DNA of 64,000 bases from NCBI RefSeq assembly GCF_001280505.1, contig NZ_LBIO01000055.1, positions 1 to 64,000 of the forward strand. The letters are read 5' to 3'. Within the stretch, counting starts at the first letter, position 1. Each line of letters opens with the position of its first letter. A model generated the notes under the pieces. That model did no database searches. It was not told the origin of the DNA and saw nothing but the letters and a program-made list of their open reading frames with translations. Shown one piece after another: positions 34,070 to 43,105 of the stretch. The stretch comes from Mangrovimonas sp. TPBH4 (GTDB lineage Bacteria > Bacteroidota > Bacteroidia > Flavobacteriales > Flavobacteriaceae). A program made the position numbers and the translations under genes.

Positions 34070-35722
34070 ATGAATACTTCTTTTGAGTTTTTAGACTACT
34101 TTGTATTTATTGCCTATGCCATACTTATCCTTTCTGTAGGATTATGGATGTCAAGAGATAAGAAGGGTCATGAAAAGAATGCCGAAGATTATTTTTTGGC
34201 GGGTAAGTCGTTGCCTTGGTGGGCCATTGGGGCCTCTTTGATTGCAGCGAATATTTCTGCAGAACAATTTATTGGAATGTCCGGGTCTGGATTTGCATCC
34301 GGATTGGCAATTGCTTCCTATGAATGGATGGCGGCATTAACATTGCTTATTGTCGGTAAATTTTTTCTGCCAATCTTTATTGAAAAAGGGCTGTATACCA
34401 TCCCTGAATTTGTTGAAAAACGTTATTCTACCAATTTAAAGACCATATTGGCAGTGTTCTGGATTGCCTTGTATGTGTTCGTAAACTTGGCATCGGTACT
34501 GTATTTGGGAGCTTTGGCTTTGGAAACCATTATGGGAATTCCGATGATGTATGGAGTTATGGGATTGGCGCTATTTGCGGCAGCTTATTCATTGTATGGA
34601 GGACTTTCTGCAGTAGCATGGACCGACGTTATCCAAGTAGTGTTCTTGGTTTTGGGTGGTTTGGCCACAACGTATTTAGCCTTGAATACCGTTTCGGGAG
34701 GAGAAGGAGTTGTAGCAGGAATCAAAACGGTTTACGAAACGGTTCCAGAGCGTTTTGCTATGATTTTGGATGAATCCCACCCAGAGTATAAAAACCTACC
34801 TGGAATAGGTGTTTTAGTTGGGGGTATGTGGGTTGCCAACCTTTATTATTGGGGATTCAACCAATACATCATCCAAAGAACTTTGGCAGCAAAATCTTTA
34901 AGGGAGGCTCAAAAAGGAATTTTATTGGCGGCATTCTTAAAGTTGATCATTCCATTAATTGTGGTAATTCCTGGTATTGCAGCTTACTTAATGGTAAATA
35001 ACCCTGAAATTTTAGGAAGTCTTGGAGAAGCTGGACTTCAAAACTTACCATCAACGGAACAAGCGGATAAGGCATATCCTTGGTTATTACAGTTTTTACC
35101 AGCAGGACTTAAAGGAGTGGCTTTTGCGGCTTTAGCGGCAGCAATTGTGTCTTCTTTGGCGTCAATGTTAAATTCAACGTCTACCATTTTTACCATGGAT
35201 ATCTACAAACAGTATATCAACAAAGAGGCTAGCTCTAAGCAAACGGTAACCATGGGACGAATTTCTGCAGCTGTAGCCTTGGTAGTAGCTTGTGTTATGG
35301 CTCCACTGCTAGGAGGGATTGACCAAGCGTTCCAATTCATTCAGGAGTATACGGGCGTTGTAAGTCCTGGTATTTTGGCGGTATTTATTCTTGGACTTTT
35401 CTGGAAAAAGACTACAAACAAGGCTGCTATCGTTGGGGCATTGACTTCTATTCCAATTGCGATGTACTTTAAGGTGGCGCCTAAGGGATGGTCTACAAGT
35501 CCTATATTTGTTGATATACCTTTTATGGATCAAATGGGCTATACTGCCATCTTAACCATGATTGTGATTGTGATTGTAAGCTTGATGCAGAATAAAGGAG
35601 AAGAAGATCCTAAAGGAATTCCATTAAACAGTAAACTGTTCAAAACAGGACCTGTGTTTAATATAGGGGCCTTTGCGGTAATGATTATTTTAGTAGTGCT
35701 ATATGCCTTGTTCTGGAAGTAA
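34070..35722 (+). CDS. Sodium/solute symporter (SSS family)
   Basis: 550 residues with about 13-14 predicted membrane helices. SSS signatures are clear: AEDYFLAGKSLPWWAIGASLIAANISAEQ (quoted here only by its ends AEDYFLAG and NISAEQ), ALYVFVNLASVLYLGALAL and AALAAAIVSSLASMLNSTST. It resembles bacterial SGLT-type sugar symporters. It is monocistronic, with a terminator at 35758-35788. Confidence 0.92.
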   Translation: MNTSFEFLDYFVFIAYAILILSVGLWMSRDKKGHEKNAEDYFLAGKSLPWWAIGASLIAANISAEQFIGMSGSGFASGLAIASYEWMAALTLLIVGKFFLPIFIEKGLYTIPEFVEKRYSTNLKTILAVFWIALYVFVNLASVLYLGALALETIMGIPMMYGVMGLALFAAAYSLYGGLSAVAWTDVIQVVFLVLGGLATTYLALNTVSGGEGVVAGIKTVYETVPERFAMILDESHPEYKNLPGIGVLVGGMWVANLYYWGFNQYIIQRTLAAKSLREAQKGILLAAFLKLIIPLIVVIPGIAAYLMVNNPEILGSLGEAGLQNLPSTEQADKAYPWLLQFLPAGLKGVAFAALAAAIVSSLASMLNSTSTIFTMDIYKQYINKEASSKQTVTMGRISAAVALVVACVMAPLLGGIDQAFQFIQEYTGVVSPGILAVFILGLFWKKTTNKAAIVGALTSIPIAMYFKVAPKGWSTSPIFVDIPFMDQMGYTAILTMIVIVIVSLMQNKGEEDPKGIPLNSKLFKTGPVFNIGAFAVMIILVVLYALFWK

Positions 35723-35757
35723 TAGAACAATAAGATTAAATCTGATATTTATAAGAA

Positions 35758-35788
35758 AGAGAATTGGTTTGCGCCAGTTCTCTTTTTT
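35758..35788 (+). terminator. Rho-independent terminator after the symporter
   Basis: Stem AGAGAATTGG / CCAGTTCTCT (one G-T pair) around a 6-nt loop, followed by a run of T. Confidence 0.8.
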
Positions 35789-35828
35789 GTTTGGTATAGT
35801 AGGATGGAGGCTATGGGGAGAGTTAATT

Positions 35829-35860
35829 TAAAAAAAAAGACTGCCCTTTCAGACAGTCTC
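35829..35860 (-). terminator. Rho-independent terminator after the Ala/Glu-rich lipoprotein
   Basis: On the minus strand, AGACTG and CAGTCT (35854-35859 and 35838-35843) pair around a 10-nt loop and are followed by eight or more T. It lies about 25 bp past the lipoprotein stop. Confidence 0.75.
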
Positions 35861-35882
35861 CTTTGCTTAACAAGCAATGTTA

Positions 35883-36284
35883 TTATTCCTTAATAGAAAC
35901 TTTGATATTAGGATCTACTTTCGTTAAAGAGTCTTGAAGCATTTTAACAGCGGCTTCAACTTCTTCTTGAGACCCTGTAAAAGTTTTGCTTCCTTTTACT
36001 TCTTTTCCAGCAACCATATAGTCGTACTCAACAGTTACAGATTCAGTGTCAACTGGTGTACCCTCCACGGCCTCATCAATGGCATCCTCAACAGCTTCTT
36101 CGGTTGCATCTACGGCTTCTTCAACTGCCTCTCCAGTGGCTTCTGCAGCTTCTTCAACAGCATCAACAGCATCTTCCATAGTGTTTTCTACAGTTTCAGT
36201 TACCTCTTCGGTTTTTTCCTTTGTTTCTTTACAAGCGGTGAAAGAAATTCCAACTGCAAGAAGAATCAATAATAATTTTTTCAT
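35883..36284 (-). CDS. Lipoprotein with Ala/Glu-rich helical repeats
   Basis: 133 residues. The lipobox is VGISFTACKE with Cys18. Residues ~25-80 are almost only Glu, Ala, Val, Asp and Thr in short repeats of the type EEAVDATEEAVEDAIDEAV, predicted as one long amphipathic helix or coiled coil. The last ~55 residues look globular (VTVEYDYMVAGKEVKGSKTF). Likely a membrane-tethered spacer or structural lipoprotein; no named family recognised. The Ser/Thr-rich frame on the opposite strand is an artefact of this repeat. Confidence 0.8.
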   Translation of the reverse strand: MKKLLLILLAVGISFTACKETKEKTEEVTETVENTMEDAVDAVEEAAEATGEAVEEAVDATEEAVEDAIDEAVEGTPVDTESVTVEYDYMVAGKEVKGSKTFTGSQEEVEAAVKMLQDSLTKVDPNIKVSIKE

Positions 36285-36317
36285 GGTTAATAGTTTTTTA
36301 GTGTTAAAAATTAATAG

Positions 36318-36348
36318 CGAAATTAACTACTAAAAAGTTAATTGACAA
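36318..36348 (-). promoter_or_regulatory. Candidate promoter of the Ala/Glu-rich lipoprotein
   Basis: Read on the minus strand: TTG (36348-36346), 20-bp spacer, TAATTTCG (36325-36318), one mismatch to TAnnTTTG. It leaves a leader of about 27 nt before the ATG. Confidence 0.4.
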
Positions 36349-36403
36349 TAAATAATATGGCAAAAATTAACATTTTTAGTAAAAATATTTTAAAGTCGCT
36401 AGT

Positions 36404-37639
36404 CTATTTACGAATATAATTTAGGATTTGGATGACGGCGTCCTTGTTTTTTTTGACAAAATCTGTGTTCAATAACCCAAGCTTTTTTCTTTGAGATTCA
36501 TTTTCAGTAAGTTGGGTTAAAGTGCTGTCAAGTTGAGATTGTGAAGAAATTGATTGTACACCACCGTTGGCAATCATATTATGGGCCTCAGGGAACTTTT
36601 TGTAGTTTTTTCCAATGATAACCGGAACGCCAAAAACGGCAGGTTCCAGAATATTATGAAGTCCAGTTTTTCCCATGGCACCACCAACATAGGCAATATC
36701 GGCATAGGCATAAATTTTGGTAAGCAATCCAATAGTGTCTATGATGAATACGGAATATTGCGAAAGATCTTTCCCTTCTTTTTCCGAAAAAAGAACTGTT
36801 TTTGCCGTGATCTGTGTTTTTAAGTCAGCAATCAAGTTGGGTTTGATGTTATGAGGCGCGATAATGTATTTTACATTTTCAGAAGCATGTGAATTGATAT
36901 GCGGAATAAGAAGCGCTTCGTCCTCTGGCCATGAACTCCCAATGACAATGCAAAGCGCCTCCTGTTTAAACTTATCTATAAATGGCAAATGATTGTCTTG
37001 GTTGAGTTGGTCTGAAACGCGATCGAATCTTGTGTCGCCTGTAACACTTGTTTGAGTGATTCCTATGGAATCAAGAAGAGTTTTAGAGCTTTCATTTTGA
37101 ACAAAAATGTGGTCAAAGCTGTTTAGGGCTTTTCTCATATACCCGCCATAAAATTTAAAGTACGACTGTTGAGGTCGGAAATTAGCCGAAATTAAATAGG
37201 CTTTAAGATGGCGTCTGTGCAATTCGTTTAACACGTTGGGCCAAATGTCATATTTTACAAATACAGTGATTTCTGGGTGTACCAAATCCACAAATTTTTT
37301 GGCCTTGCGTTTATAGTCTAAAGGCAGGTAAACCACGGTATCCGCGATTTCGGAGTTCTTTCGGATTTCATAGCCGGAAGGTGAAAAGAAGCTTAGAACT
37401 ACCTTGTGATTTGGGTATAGTTCCCTTAGTTTTTTAAAAACCGGAAGCCCTTGTTCATATTCTCCCAAAGAAGCACAGTGAAACCAAAGAGTTTTATCTC
37501 CAGGCAGGATGGATTTTTCTAAAACTTCAAAAGTGTGGGCTCTTCCCTCAACTCCCAATTTTATTTTTGAATTGAAAAGAGCAATGATTTTTAATACAAT
37601 TCCCGTGAGGAAAATTCCTAAATTATATAATAAATTCAC
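36404..37639 (-). CDS. waaA: 3-deoxy-D-manno-octulosonic acid (Kdo) transferase
   Basis: 411 residues, GT30 family. An N-terminal membrane anchor (LGIFLTGIVLKIIALF) precedes the Kdo-transferase domain: LWFHCASLGEYEQG holds the catalytic Glu, with later WPNVLNELHRR, TGDTRFDRV and GAMGKTGLHNILEP (nucleotide-sugar site). It adds Kdo to lipid A precursors at the cytoplasmic face of the inner membrane. It is divergent from the aminotransferase operon. Confidence 0.93.
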   Translation of the reverse strand: MNLLYNLGIFLTGIVLKIIALFNSKIKLGVEGRAHTFEVLEKSILPGDKTLWFHCASLGEYEQGLPVFKKLRELYPNHKVVLSFFSPSGYEIRKNSEIADTVVYLPLDYKRKAKKFVDLVHPEITVFVKYDIWPNVLNELHRRHLKAYLISANFRPQQSYFKFYGGYMRKALNSFDHIFVQNESSKTLLDSIGITQTSVTGDTRFDRVSDQLNQDNHLPFIDKFKQEALCIVIGSSWPEDEALLIPHINSHASENVKYIIAPHNIKPNLIADLKTQITAKTVLFSEKEGKDLSQYSVFIIDTIGLLTKIYAYADIAYVGGAMGKTGLHNILEPAVFGVPVIIGKNYKKFPEAHNMIANGGVQSISSQSQLDSTLTQLTENESQRKKLGLLNTDFVKKNKDAVIQILNYIRK

Positions 37640-37684
37640 CTGTTAATTGTTTCCGCTAAAATACGGTACTTTACTATAAATTCA

Positions 37685-37715
37685 TTGGCTGTCGTTGTTG
37701 AATTTCGTAAATTCG
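37685..37715 (+). promoter_or_regulatory. Candidate promoter of the aminotransferase-galE-amidohydrolase operon
   Basis: TTG (37685-37687), 20-bp spacer and TAAATTCG (37708-37715), one mismatch to TAnnTTTG, about 60 bp before the ATG at 37775. Confidence 0.35.
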
Positions 37716-37774
37716 CTTCTTTGTGGCGCATGTGTCAATGGGCCTTTCTACATTTAACGATTATTACATTTCAG

Positions 37775-38932
37775 ATGAAAAAAATACAGATGGTAGACCT
37801 TAAAAGTCAATATGCCAAAATAAAAGATGTCGTGGATACTTCCATTCAGGAAGTTTTAGATAATACAGCCTATATAAACGGACCTAAGGTTCATGAGTTT
37901 CAAGCCAATTTAGAAGAATATCTTAACGTAAAACACGTGATTCCTTGTGCCAATGGAACCGATGCCCTGCAGATTGCCATGATGGGACTGGGATTAAAAC
38001 CGGGAGATGAGGTCATAACTGCCGATTTTACCTTTGCAGCAACTGTTGAGGTGATCGCACTTTTACAATTAACACCTGTTTTGGTGGATGTAGATCTTGA
38101 AAATTTCAATATTGATATTGAGGCCATCAAAAAGGCGATTACTCCCAAGACCAAAGCGATTGTACCGGTGCATCTATTTGGACAATGTGCTAATATGGAA
38201 GCTATCATGGAAATTGCGAAAGAGCATAATTTGTTTGTGATAGAAGATAATGCCCAAGCTATTGGGGCTAATTATACCTATAGCCATGGAACAAAAGTTA
38301 AGGCGGGAACCATTGGTAATGTTGGGGCCACTTCGTTTTTCCCATCCAAGAACTTAGGGTGTTATGGTGACGGTGGTGCCATCTTTACAAACGATGATGA
38401 TTTGGCCCATACTATTAGAGGAATTGTAAATCATGGAATGTATGAGCGTTACCATCATGATGTGGTTGGTGTTAATTCTAGGTTGGATTCTATTCAAGCG
38501 GCCGTTTTAAATGCAAAATTACCAAAGCTAGATGCTTACAATAAAGCAAGACAAACAGCGGCAATAGCGTATAACAAAGCTTTTGAAGGGCAAACTAATA
38601 TCATTATACCAAAAACGGTAAGCGCTTGTTGTGAGGGTATCTGTGATGGTTGCGATTGCCATGTGTTCCATCAATATACTTTGAGGGTTTTGAATACAGA
38701 TAGAGATGCTTTGGCAAAACACTTAAATGATAACGGGATTCCTTGTGGCGTATATTACCCAATTCCTTTACATTCACAAAAGGCATACAAGGACGAAAGA
38801 TATAATGAGGAGGATTTTCCAGTAACCAACCAATTGGTGAAAGAGGTAATTTCTTTGCCAATGCACACCGAATTGGATGCGGAACAAATTGACTTTATTA
38901 CAACAACAGTTATTAATTTTATAAACAAATAA
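37775..38932 (+). CDS. DegT/DnrJ/EryC1/StrS-type PLP aminotransferase
   Basis: 385 residues from the ATG at 37775 (an earlier TTG-led extension is not conserved-looking). QMVDLKSQYAKIK is the family start; the PLP lysine is in SFFPSKNLGCYGDGG, preceded by EDNAQAIG. These enzymes aminate keto-sugars for surface polysaccharides. Unusual is a Cys-rich loop (Cys285, 286, 290, 293, 295) just before HVFHQYTL. It is 4 bp upstream of galE, which supports a nucleotide-sugar role. Confidence 0.9.
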   Translation: MKKIQMVDLKSQYAKIKDVVDTSIQEVLDNTAYINGPKVHEFQANLEEYLNVKHVIPCANGTDALQIAMMGLGLKPGDEVITADFTFAATVEVIALLQLTPVLVDVDLENFNIDIEAIKKAITPKTKAIVPVHLFGQCANMEAIMEIAKEHNLFVIEDNAQAIGANYTYSHGTKVKAGTIGNVGATSFFPSKNLGCYGDGGAIFTNDDDLAHTIRGIVNHGMYERYHHDVVGVNSRLDSIQAAVLNAKLPKLDAYNKARQTAAIAYNKAFEGQTNIIIPKTVSACCEGICDGCDCHVFHQYTLRVLNTDRDALAKHLNDNGIPCGVYYPIPLHSQKAYKDERYNEEDFPVTNQLVKEVISLPMHTELDAEQIDFITTTVINFINK

Positions 38933-38936
38933 TTTA

Positions 38937-39956
38937 ATGAAAGTACTGGTAACAGGAGGACTCGGGTTTATTGGCTCGCACACCGTCGTAGAATTGCAAA
39001 ATAAAGGTTTTGAAGTAGTCATTATCGATAATCTTTCTAACTCCTCTATAGAGGTTTTGGATGGAATCGAGGCTATTTCAGGAGTAAGACCTTTGTTTGA
39101 GGAATTGGACTTAAAGGAAAAGTCAAGAGTAGAAGAATTCTTCAAAGCGCATAAGGACATTGTTGGTGTGATTCATTTTGCTGCCAGTAAGGCTGTTGGA
39201 GAAAGTGTCAATGAACCATTGATGTATTACGAAAACAACTTGAATACTCTAATTTATGTTCTGAAATCAGTACTTCAATTAGATGCTTCCAATTTCATCT
39301 TTAGTTCTTCTTGTACGGTATATGGACAAGCTGATGAGCTTCCAATTTTGGAAAGTGCCCCTGTAAAACCAGCTGAGTCACCTTATGGAAATACCAAGCA
39401 AATAGGGGAGGAAATTATTGTAGATACCTGTAAGGTAAGGTCAAACCTAAATGCTATTTCTCTACGCTATTTCAATCCAATTGGGGCGCATGCCAGTGCA
39501 AAAATTGGAGAGTTACCATTAGGCGTACCTCAAAATTTAGTACCTTTTATCACACAAACGGCAGCAGGCCTTAGAGAGCAATTGTCGGTATTTGGAGATG
39601 ATTATCCAACGCCAGACGGTACTTGCATTAGAGACTATATCCATGTGGTAGATTTAGCAAAGGCACACGTGGTAGCTTTACAGCGCCTTTTGGAGAAGAA
39701 GAACCCTGAAAATTATGAAGTGTTCAATATTGGGACTGGTAAGGGAAGTTCTGTTTTGGAAGTGATCCAATCTTTTGAAAAGGTAACTGGTCTTAAATTG
39801 AATTATAAAATTGCAGAGAGAAGAGCGGGGGATGTGATCCAAGCCTTTGCAGATACCTCTAAATCCAATGAAGTATTGGGTTGGAAAGCAGAATTGAACC
39901 TTGACGATGCCATGGAGTCTGCTTGGAAGTGGGAAAAGCACATCAGGAACATTTAA
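38937..39956 (+). CDS. galE: UDP-glucose 4-epimerase
   Basis: 339 residues, extended SDR. The NAD motif is TGGLGFIGSH, the catalytic Ser/Thr region is FSSSCTVYG, and Tyr-x3-Lys is YGNTK. The C-terminal CIRDYIHVVDLA and the sugar-binding region agree with GalE. It interconverts UDP-glucose and UDP-galactose, probably to feed surface glycan synthesis. It lies 11 bp upstream of the amidohydrolase. Confidence 0.93.
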   Translation: MKVLVTGGLGFIGSHTVVELQNKGFEVVIIDNLSNSSIEVLDGIEAISGVRPLFEELDLKEKSRVEEFFKAHKDIVGVIHFAASKAVGESVNEPLMYYENNLNTLIYVLKSVLQLDASNFIFSSSCTVYGQADELPILESAPVKPAESPYGNTKQIGEEIIVDTCKVRSNLNAISLRYFNPIGAHASAKIGELPLGVPQNLVPFITQTAAGLREQLSVFGDDYPTPDGTCIRDYIHVVDLAKAHVVALQRLLEKKNPENYEVFNIGTGKGSSVLEVIQSFEKVTGLKLNYKIAERRAGDVIQAFADTSKSNEVLGWKAELNLDDAMESAWKWEKHIRNI

Positions 39957-39967
39957 AAACCAATATA

Positions 39968-41254
39968 ATGAGACATTTTATTTCCTTGTGCATCCTGTTA
40001 CTTTCACTTTCGGTAACCGGACAAGACCTCTATTTACATTGTGGGAAGCTGGTAGATACGAAAGCCGAAAAAGTTTTGACCAACAAAACGGTGGTTGTTT
40101 CAGGAAATAAAATTGTCTCAGTAAAAAATGGCTTTATAATCCCAGAATCGGAAAAGGATTCAGTAATTGATTTGAAGGACAAAACGGTCATGCCGGGTCT
40201 TATAGATATGCATGTGCATATTGAGCATGAAACCAATCCAAAAGCCTATTTGGAGCGTTATACCCTTAACGAAGCAGATGTAGCCTTCAACTCTACACAA
40301 TATGCCAAGGTTACTTTAATGTCGGGTTTTACAACGGTTAGGGATTTGGGTGGCTCGGGAGTGAATGTGTCTTTACGAAATGCCATCAACTCAGGAAAAG
40401 TTATTGGTCCGCGGATTTTTACTGCGGAAAAGGCTTTGGCAACCACAGGAGGTCATGCTGACCCTACCAATGGAAGCAACAGAGAGCTTGTTGGGAATCC
40501 CGGTCCTAAAGAAGGCGTTGTCAATGGAGTTGAGGACGCCAAAAAAGCCGTAAGGCAGCGCTATAAAAATGGCGCTGATCTAATAAAGATAACTGCGACA
40601 GGTGGTGTATTGAGCGTTGCCAAAAGTGGTCAAAATCCACAATTTACTTTAGAAGAAATAAAGGCTATTTGCGAGACAGCCAAGGATTATGGTTTTCATG
40701 TGGCAGCTCATGCCCATGGTGATGAAGGGATGCAACGTGCTATTTTAGGAGGTGTTAAAACCATAGAACACGGTACCTTAATGAGTGATGAAACTATGGA
40801 GCTCATGAAAAAACATGATGTATATTTGGTGCCTACTATCACGGCAGGAAAAACAGTTTCAGACAAAGCTAAAATTCTAGGATACTATCCCGAGGTTATT
40901 GTTGGAAAGGCTTTGAATATCGGACCGAAAATTCAAACTACTTTTGGAAAAGCCTACAAAAAAGGTGTTGGAATAGCCTTCGGTACGGACGCCGGAGTGT
41001 TTATCCATGGCGAGAATGCTAAGGAGTTTGCTTATATGGTGGAAGCAGGAATGCCTGCCATAGAAACTTTAAAATGTGCCACAGTAACCAACGCCATGTT
41101 ATTAAACATGCAAGACGAACTAGGTCAAATTAAAGAAGGCTATTTGGCAGACTTAATTGCTACAAACGATGATCCAACAGAGAACATTGCTACTATGGAA
41201 AATGTAGTCTTTGTAATGAAATCAGGTGAAATATATAAGTCAACAGCCCCTTAA
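39968..41254 (+). CDS. Secreted metal-dependent amidohydrolase (imidazolonepropionase/Xaa-Pro dipeptidase-like)
   Basis: 428 residues from the ATG at 39968. The signal peptide is MRHFISLCILLLSLSVTGQ. Metal ligands: His-x-His in MPGLIDMHVHIEH, the carboxylated Lys expected in LIKITATGG, His in AAHAHGDEG, EHGTL and the Asp of FGTDAGV. This matches amidohydrolases annotated as Xaa-Pro dipeptidases or imidazolonepropionase-like. Probably periplasmic; substrate unknown. Confidence 0.88.
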   Translation: MRHFISLCILLLSLSVTGQDLYLHCGKLVDTKAEKVLTNKTVVVSGNKIVSVKNGFIIPESEKDSVIDLKDKTVMPGLIDMHVHIEHETNPKAYLERYTLNEADVAFNSTQYAKVTLMSGFTTVRDLGGSGVNVSLRNAINSGKVIGPRIFTAEKALATTGGHADPTNGSNRELVGNPGPKEGVVNGVEDAKKAVRQRYKNGADLIKITATGGVLSVAKSGQNPQFTLEEIKAICETAKDYGFHVAAHAHGDEGMQRAILGGVKTIEHGTLMSDETMELMKKHDVYLVPTITAGKTVSDKAKILGYYPEVIVGKALNIGPKIQTTFGKAYKKGVGIAFGTDAGVFIHGENAKEFAYMVEAGMPAIETLKCATVTNAMLLNMQDELGQIKEGYLADLIATNDDPTENIATMENVVFVMKSGEIYKSTAP

Positions 41255-41276
41255 AAAGGTAAAACTTTATCGGGAT
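41253..41276. repeat. 24-bp shared element, copy 1 (upstream of the AraC-type regulator)
   Basis: Five A followed by GGTAAAACTTTATCGGGAT. It starts at the stop codon of the amidohydrolase and ends 86 bp before the regulator gene. It differs from copy 2 by a single base. The centre resembles an inverted repeat (TAAARCTTTA), as expected for a dimeric binding site. Confidence 0.7.
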
Positions 41277-41362
41277 ATACTTGATTAACAAAATTTTAGG
41301 ATTTTTTTAGGACGGCTAGGAAGCATTAATGAATAACTTTAGTTAGGCTATTCAATCAAAAA

Positions 41363-42829
41363 ATGCATTCTTATCGTAAAATATTACCTTGTACCTTATC
41401 TGTATATTGTTGGTTCCTAACTTTTTGGGTTTGTCTCTTATGGGCTGTTAGTATGAGAGCTTCTACTTTAAATGGCTCAAATATCGGGGTAGCATCTGTA
41501 AATACATCCTATGATTCGGTATTTGGTTTTAAAGAAAAGTCATTGGTTTATGCCAATTTAAATCAGCCATTACCTGCTGTAAATTTTCTTGAAAAATATA
41601 TTAGAAATTCAGCCGATTTTGAGGCAATGGAATTTAAGGAATACGATTCCATTCGAGACACCAATCTATTTTCAGAATTGGAAGAAGACTTTACCCCCAA
41701 AATGACAGTACTGTCGTTTATTTATCTTTACATTGCTCTGATTGGATTTTTTATTGCGATACTTTTAAATTTTTCCAAAAAGAATGATCGACTAGCTAAA
41801 ATGCTTATCAGTGCATTTTTGTGTGTGCATTCTCTGTTTATTTTGGAGTTTGTTTTGTATAATACCAATTATCAATATAAGTATGTGCACACTTATCTAA
41901 TGGCCTCTTCCGTAGCCTTGTTGTATGGTCCCTTGTTGTACTTCTATTTTAAACGAATCATCCAAAACTACAACTTTAGAATTATTGATTTATTACATCT
42001 GCTACCAGCTGTAGGATTGTTAGTTGTTTTGGTTCCTATCTATAGCTTATCTGGCATGGAAAAGTTGAGAATTATGCTGGGAACAAGTCCTTTATATGAT
42101 AAAGTTGATTTTCTATGGATGATTTTTGTTCCAAAATTACTTTCCTTGGTTATTTATGGAGCATTAATTAGAAGATTATATTTTAGCTCCAAACAAAAGG
42201 AAAGTATTGCCAACCAGGAATTGGCCACCCAATGGAAGAACAACCTATACCGAATTCATGTGGTGTATGTATTGTCTTATTTTATTTATGGAATCAGTAT
42301 CAGTGGGGTAATTGCGCAAGGGCTCAATGTTATATACCATTCACAGGTTATTTCTATGTCCTTAATGGTAATTTACATAGCATCCATGGTTTATATTCAG
42401 CCCAAGGTATTTGCTAGCTCCATGTTCAAAAGAATGGATGTTTCCCTTAAGGATAAATATCAAAAATCAGGTTTGACCTCCTCTTTTTCAAATGAGCTTA
42501 AAGAAGCACTTGTAAGGTTGCTGCTTGATGAGAAAATCTACAGAGACAGTTCTCTAAATCTTGAAAAGCTATCCGAAAAATTGGATACTTCCCGTCATAA
42601 TACTTCTCAAATCATTAATGAGCATTTTAATGAGAACTTCTTTGAATTGGTTAACGATTACAGAATTCAAGAAGCCAAAGAACTGTTGATGATTTCGAAT
42701 CCAGAATTCAAAATGAATATCAGTGAGATTTTCTATGAGGTTGGCTTCAACAATAAGGTTACCTTCAACAATGCCTTTAAAAAGCGTACAGGGCTAACTC
42801 CATCTCAATTTAGAAAGGAAAATTCATGA
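41363..42829 (+). CDS. Membrane-bound AraC-family transcriptional regulator
   Basis: 488 residues. One N-terminal hydrophobic segment (about 12-30), a polar segment of ~80 residues likely outside the membrane, then about seven helices (roughly 112-345), and finally an AraC-type DNA-binding domain (about 370-488): LEKLSEKLDTSRHNTSQIINE is quoted only as LEKLSEKLDTSRHN, followed by the second helix-turn-helix SEIFYEVGFNNKVTFNNAFK and the closing GLTPSQFRKE. It probably senses a ligand or state at the envelope and regulates the adjacent susCD locus. A short shared DNA element precedes both this gene and susC. Confidence 0.88.
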   Translation: MHSYRKILPCTLSVYCWFLTFWVCLLWAVSMRASTLNGSNIGVASVNTSYDSVFGFKEKSLVYANLNQPLPAVNFLEKYIRNSADFEAMEFKEYDSIRDTNLFSELEEDFTPKMTVLSFIYLYIALIGFFIAILLNFSKKNDRLAKMLISAFLCVHSLFILEFVLYNTNYQYKYVHTYLMASSVALLYGPLLYFYFKRIIQNYNFRIIDLLHLLPAVGLLVVLVPIYSLSGMEKLRIMLGTSPLYDKVDFLWMIFVPKLLSLVIYGALIRRLYFSSKQKESIANQELATQWKNNLYRIHVVYVLSYFIYGISISGVIAQGLNVIYHSQVISMSLMVIYIASMVYIQPKVFASSMFKRMDVSLKDKYQKSGLTSSFSNELKEALVRLLLDEKIYRDSSLNLEKLSEKLDTSRHNTSQIINEHFNENFFELVNDYRIQEAKELLMISNPEFKMNISEIFYEVGFNNKVTFNNAFKKRTGLTPSQFRKENS

Positions 42830-42879
42830 TGTCTTCTGTTCTATTAAGCTGCTAATCTATTGGTTTTTATGGTTGTTTA

Positions 42880-42903
42880 AAAAAGGTAAAGCTTTATCGG
42901 GAT
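42880..42903. repeat. 24-bp shared element, copy 2 (upstream of susC)
   Basis: Five A followed by GGTAAAGCTTTATCGGGAT; 23 of 24 bases are identical to copy 1 at 41253-41276. In this copy the core TAAAGCTTTA is a perfect 10-bp palindrome. It lies about 226 bp before the susC start. Confidence 0.7.
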
Positions 42904-43069
42904 TGCCAAAAATACAACAAATCTTCTCTTACTTTATGTAGATAAAAGTTTGGCAGACAAGCTACTTTTATTGGAATCCACTAAACTTGTTTTCGAAATC
43001 AGTAGTTAAGAAATTTGAATTAGCCTTCTCATTGCGATGCATTTTTTTCTTGCGTTGTTGTCTGCCATT

Positions 43070-43105
43070 CTTATTTAAAAGAATAAGTGCTACTAGTAAA
43101 AGTAG
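43070..43105 (+). promoter_or_regulatory. Tandem hairpins in the susC leader
   Basis: CTTATT-N6-AATAAG (43070-43087) is followed after 2 bp by CTACT-N6-AGTAG (43090-43105). Both lie within 60 bp of the susC ATG. They could affect mRNA stability or translation; no T tract follows, so they are not terminators. Confidence 0.4.

Noticed and set aside
36046-36333. Ser/Thr/Ala-rich 95-residue frame on the + strand
   Set aside because: It is the antisense image of the Glu/Ala repeat of the lipoprotein on the minus strand; low complexity and no own punctuation.
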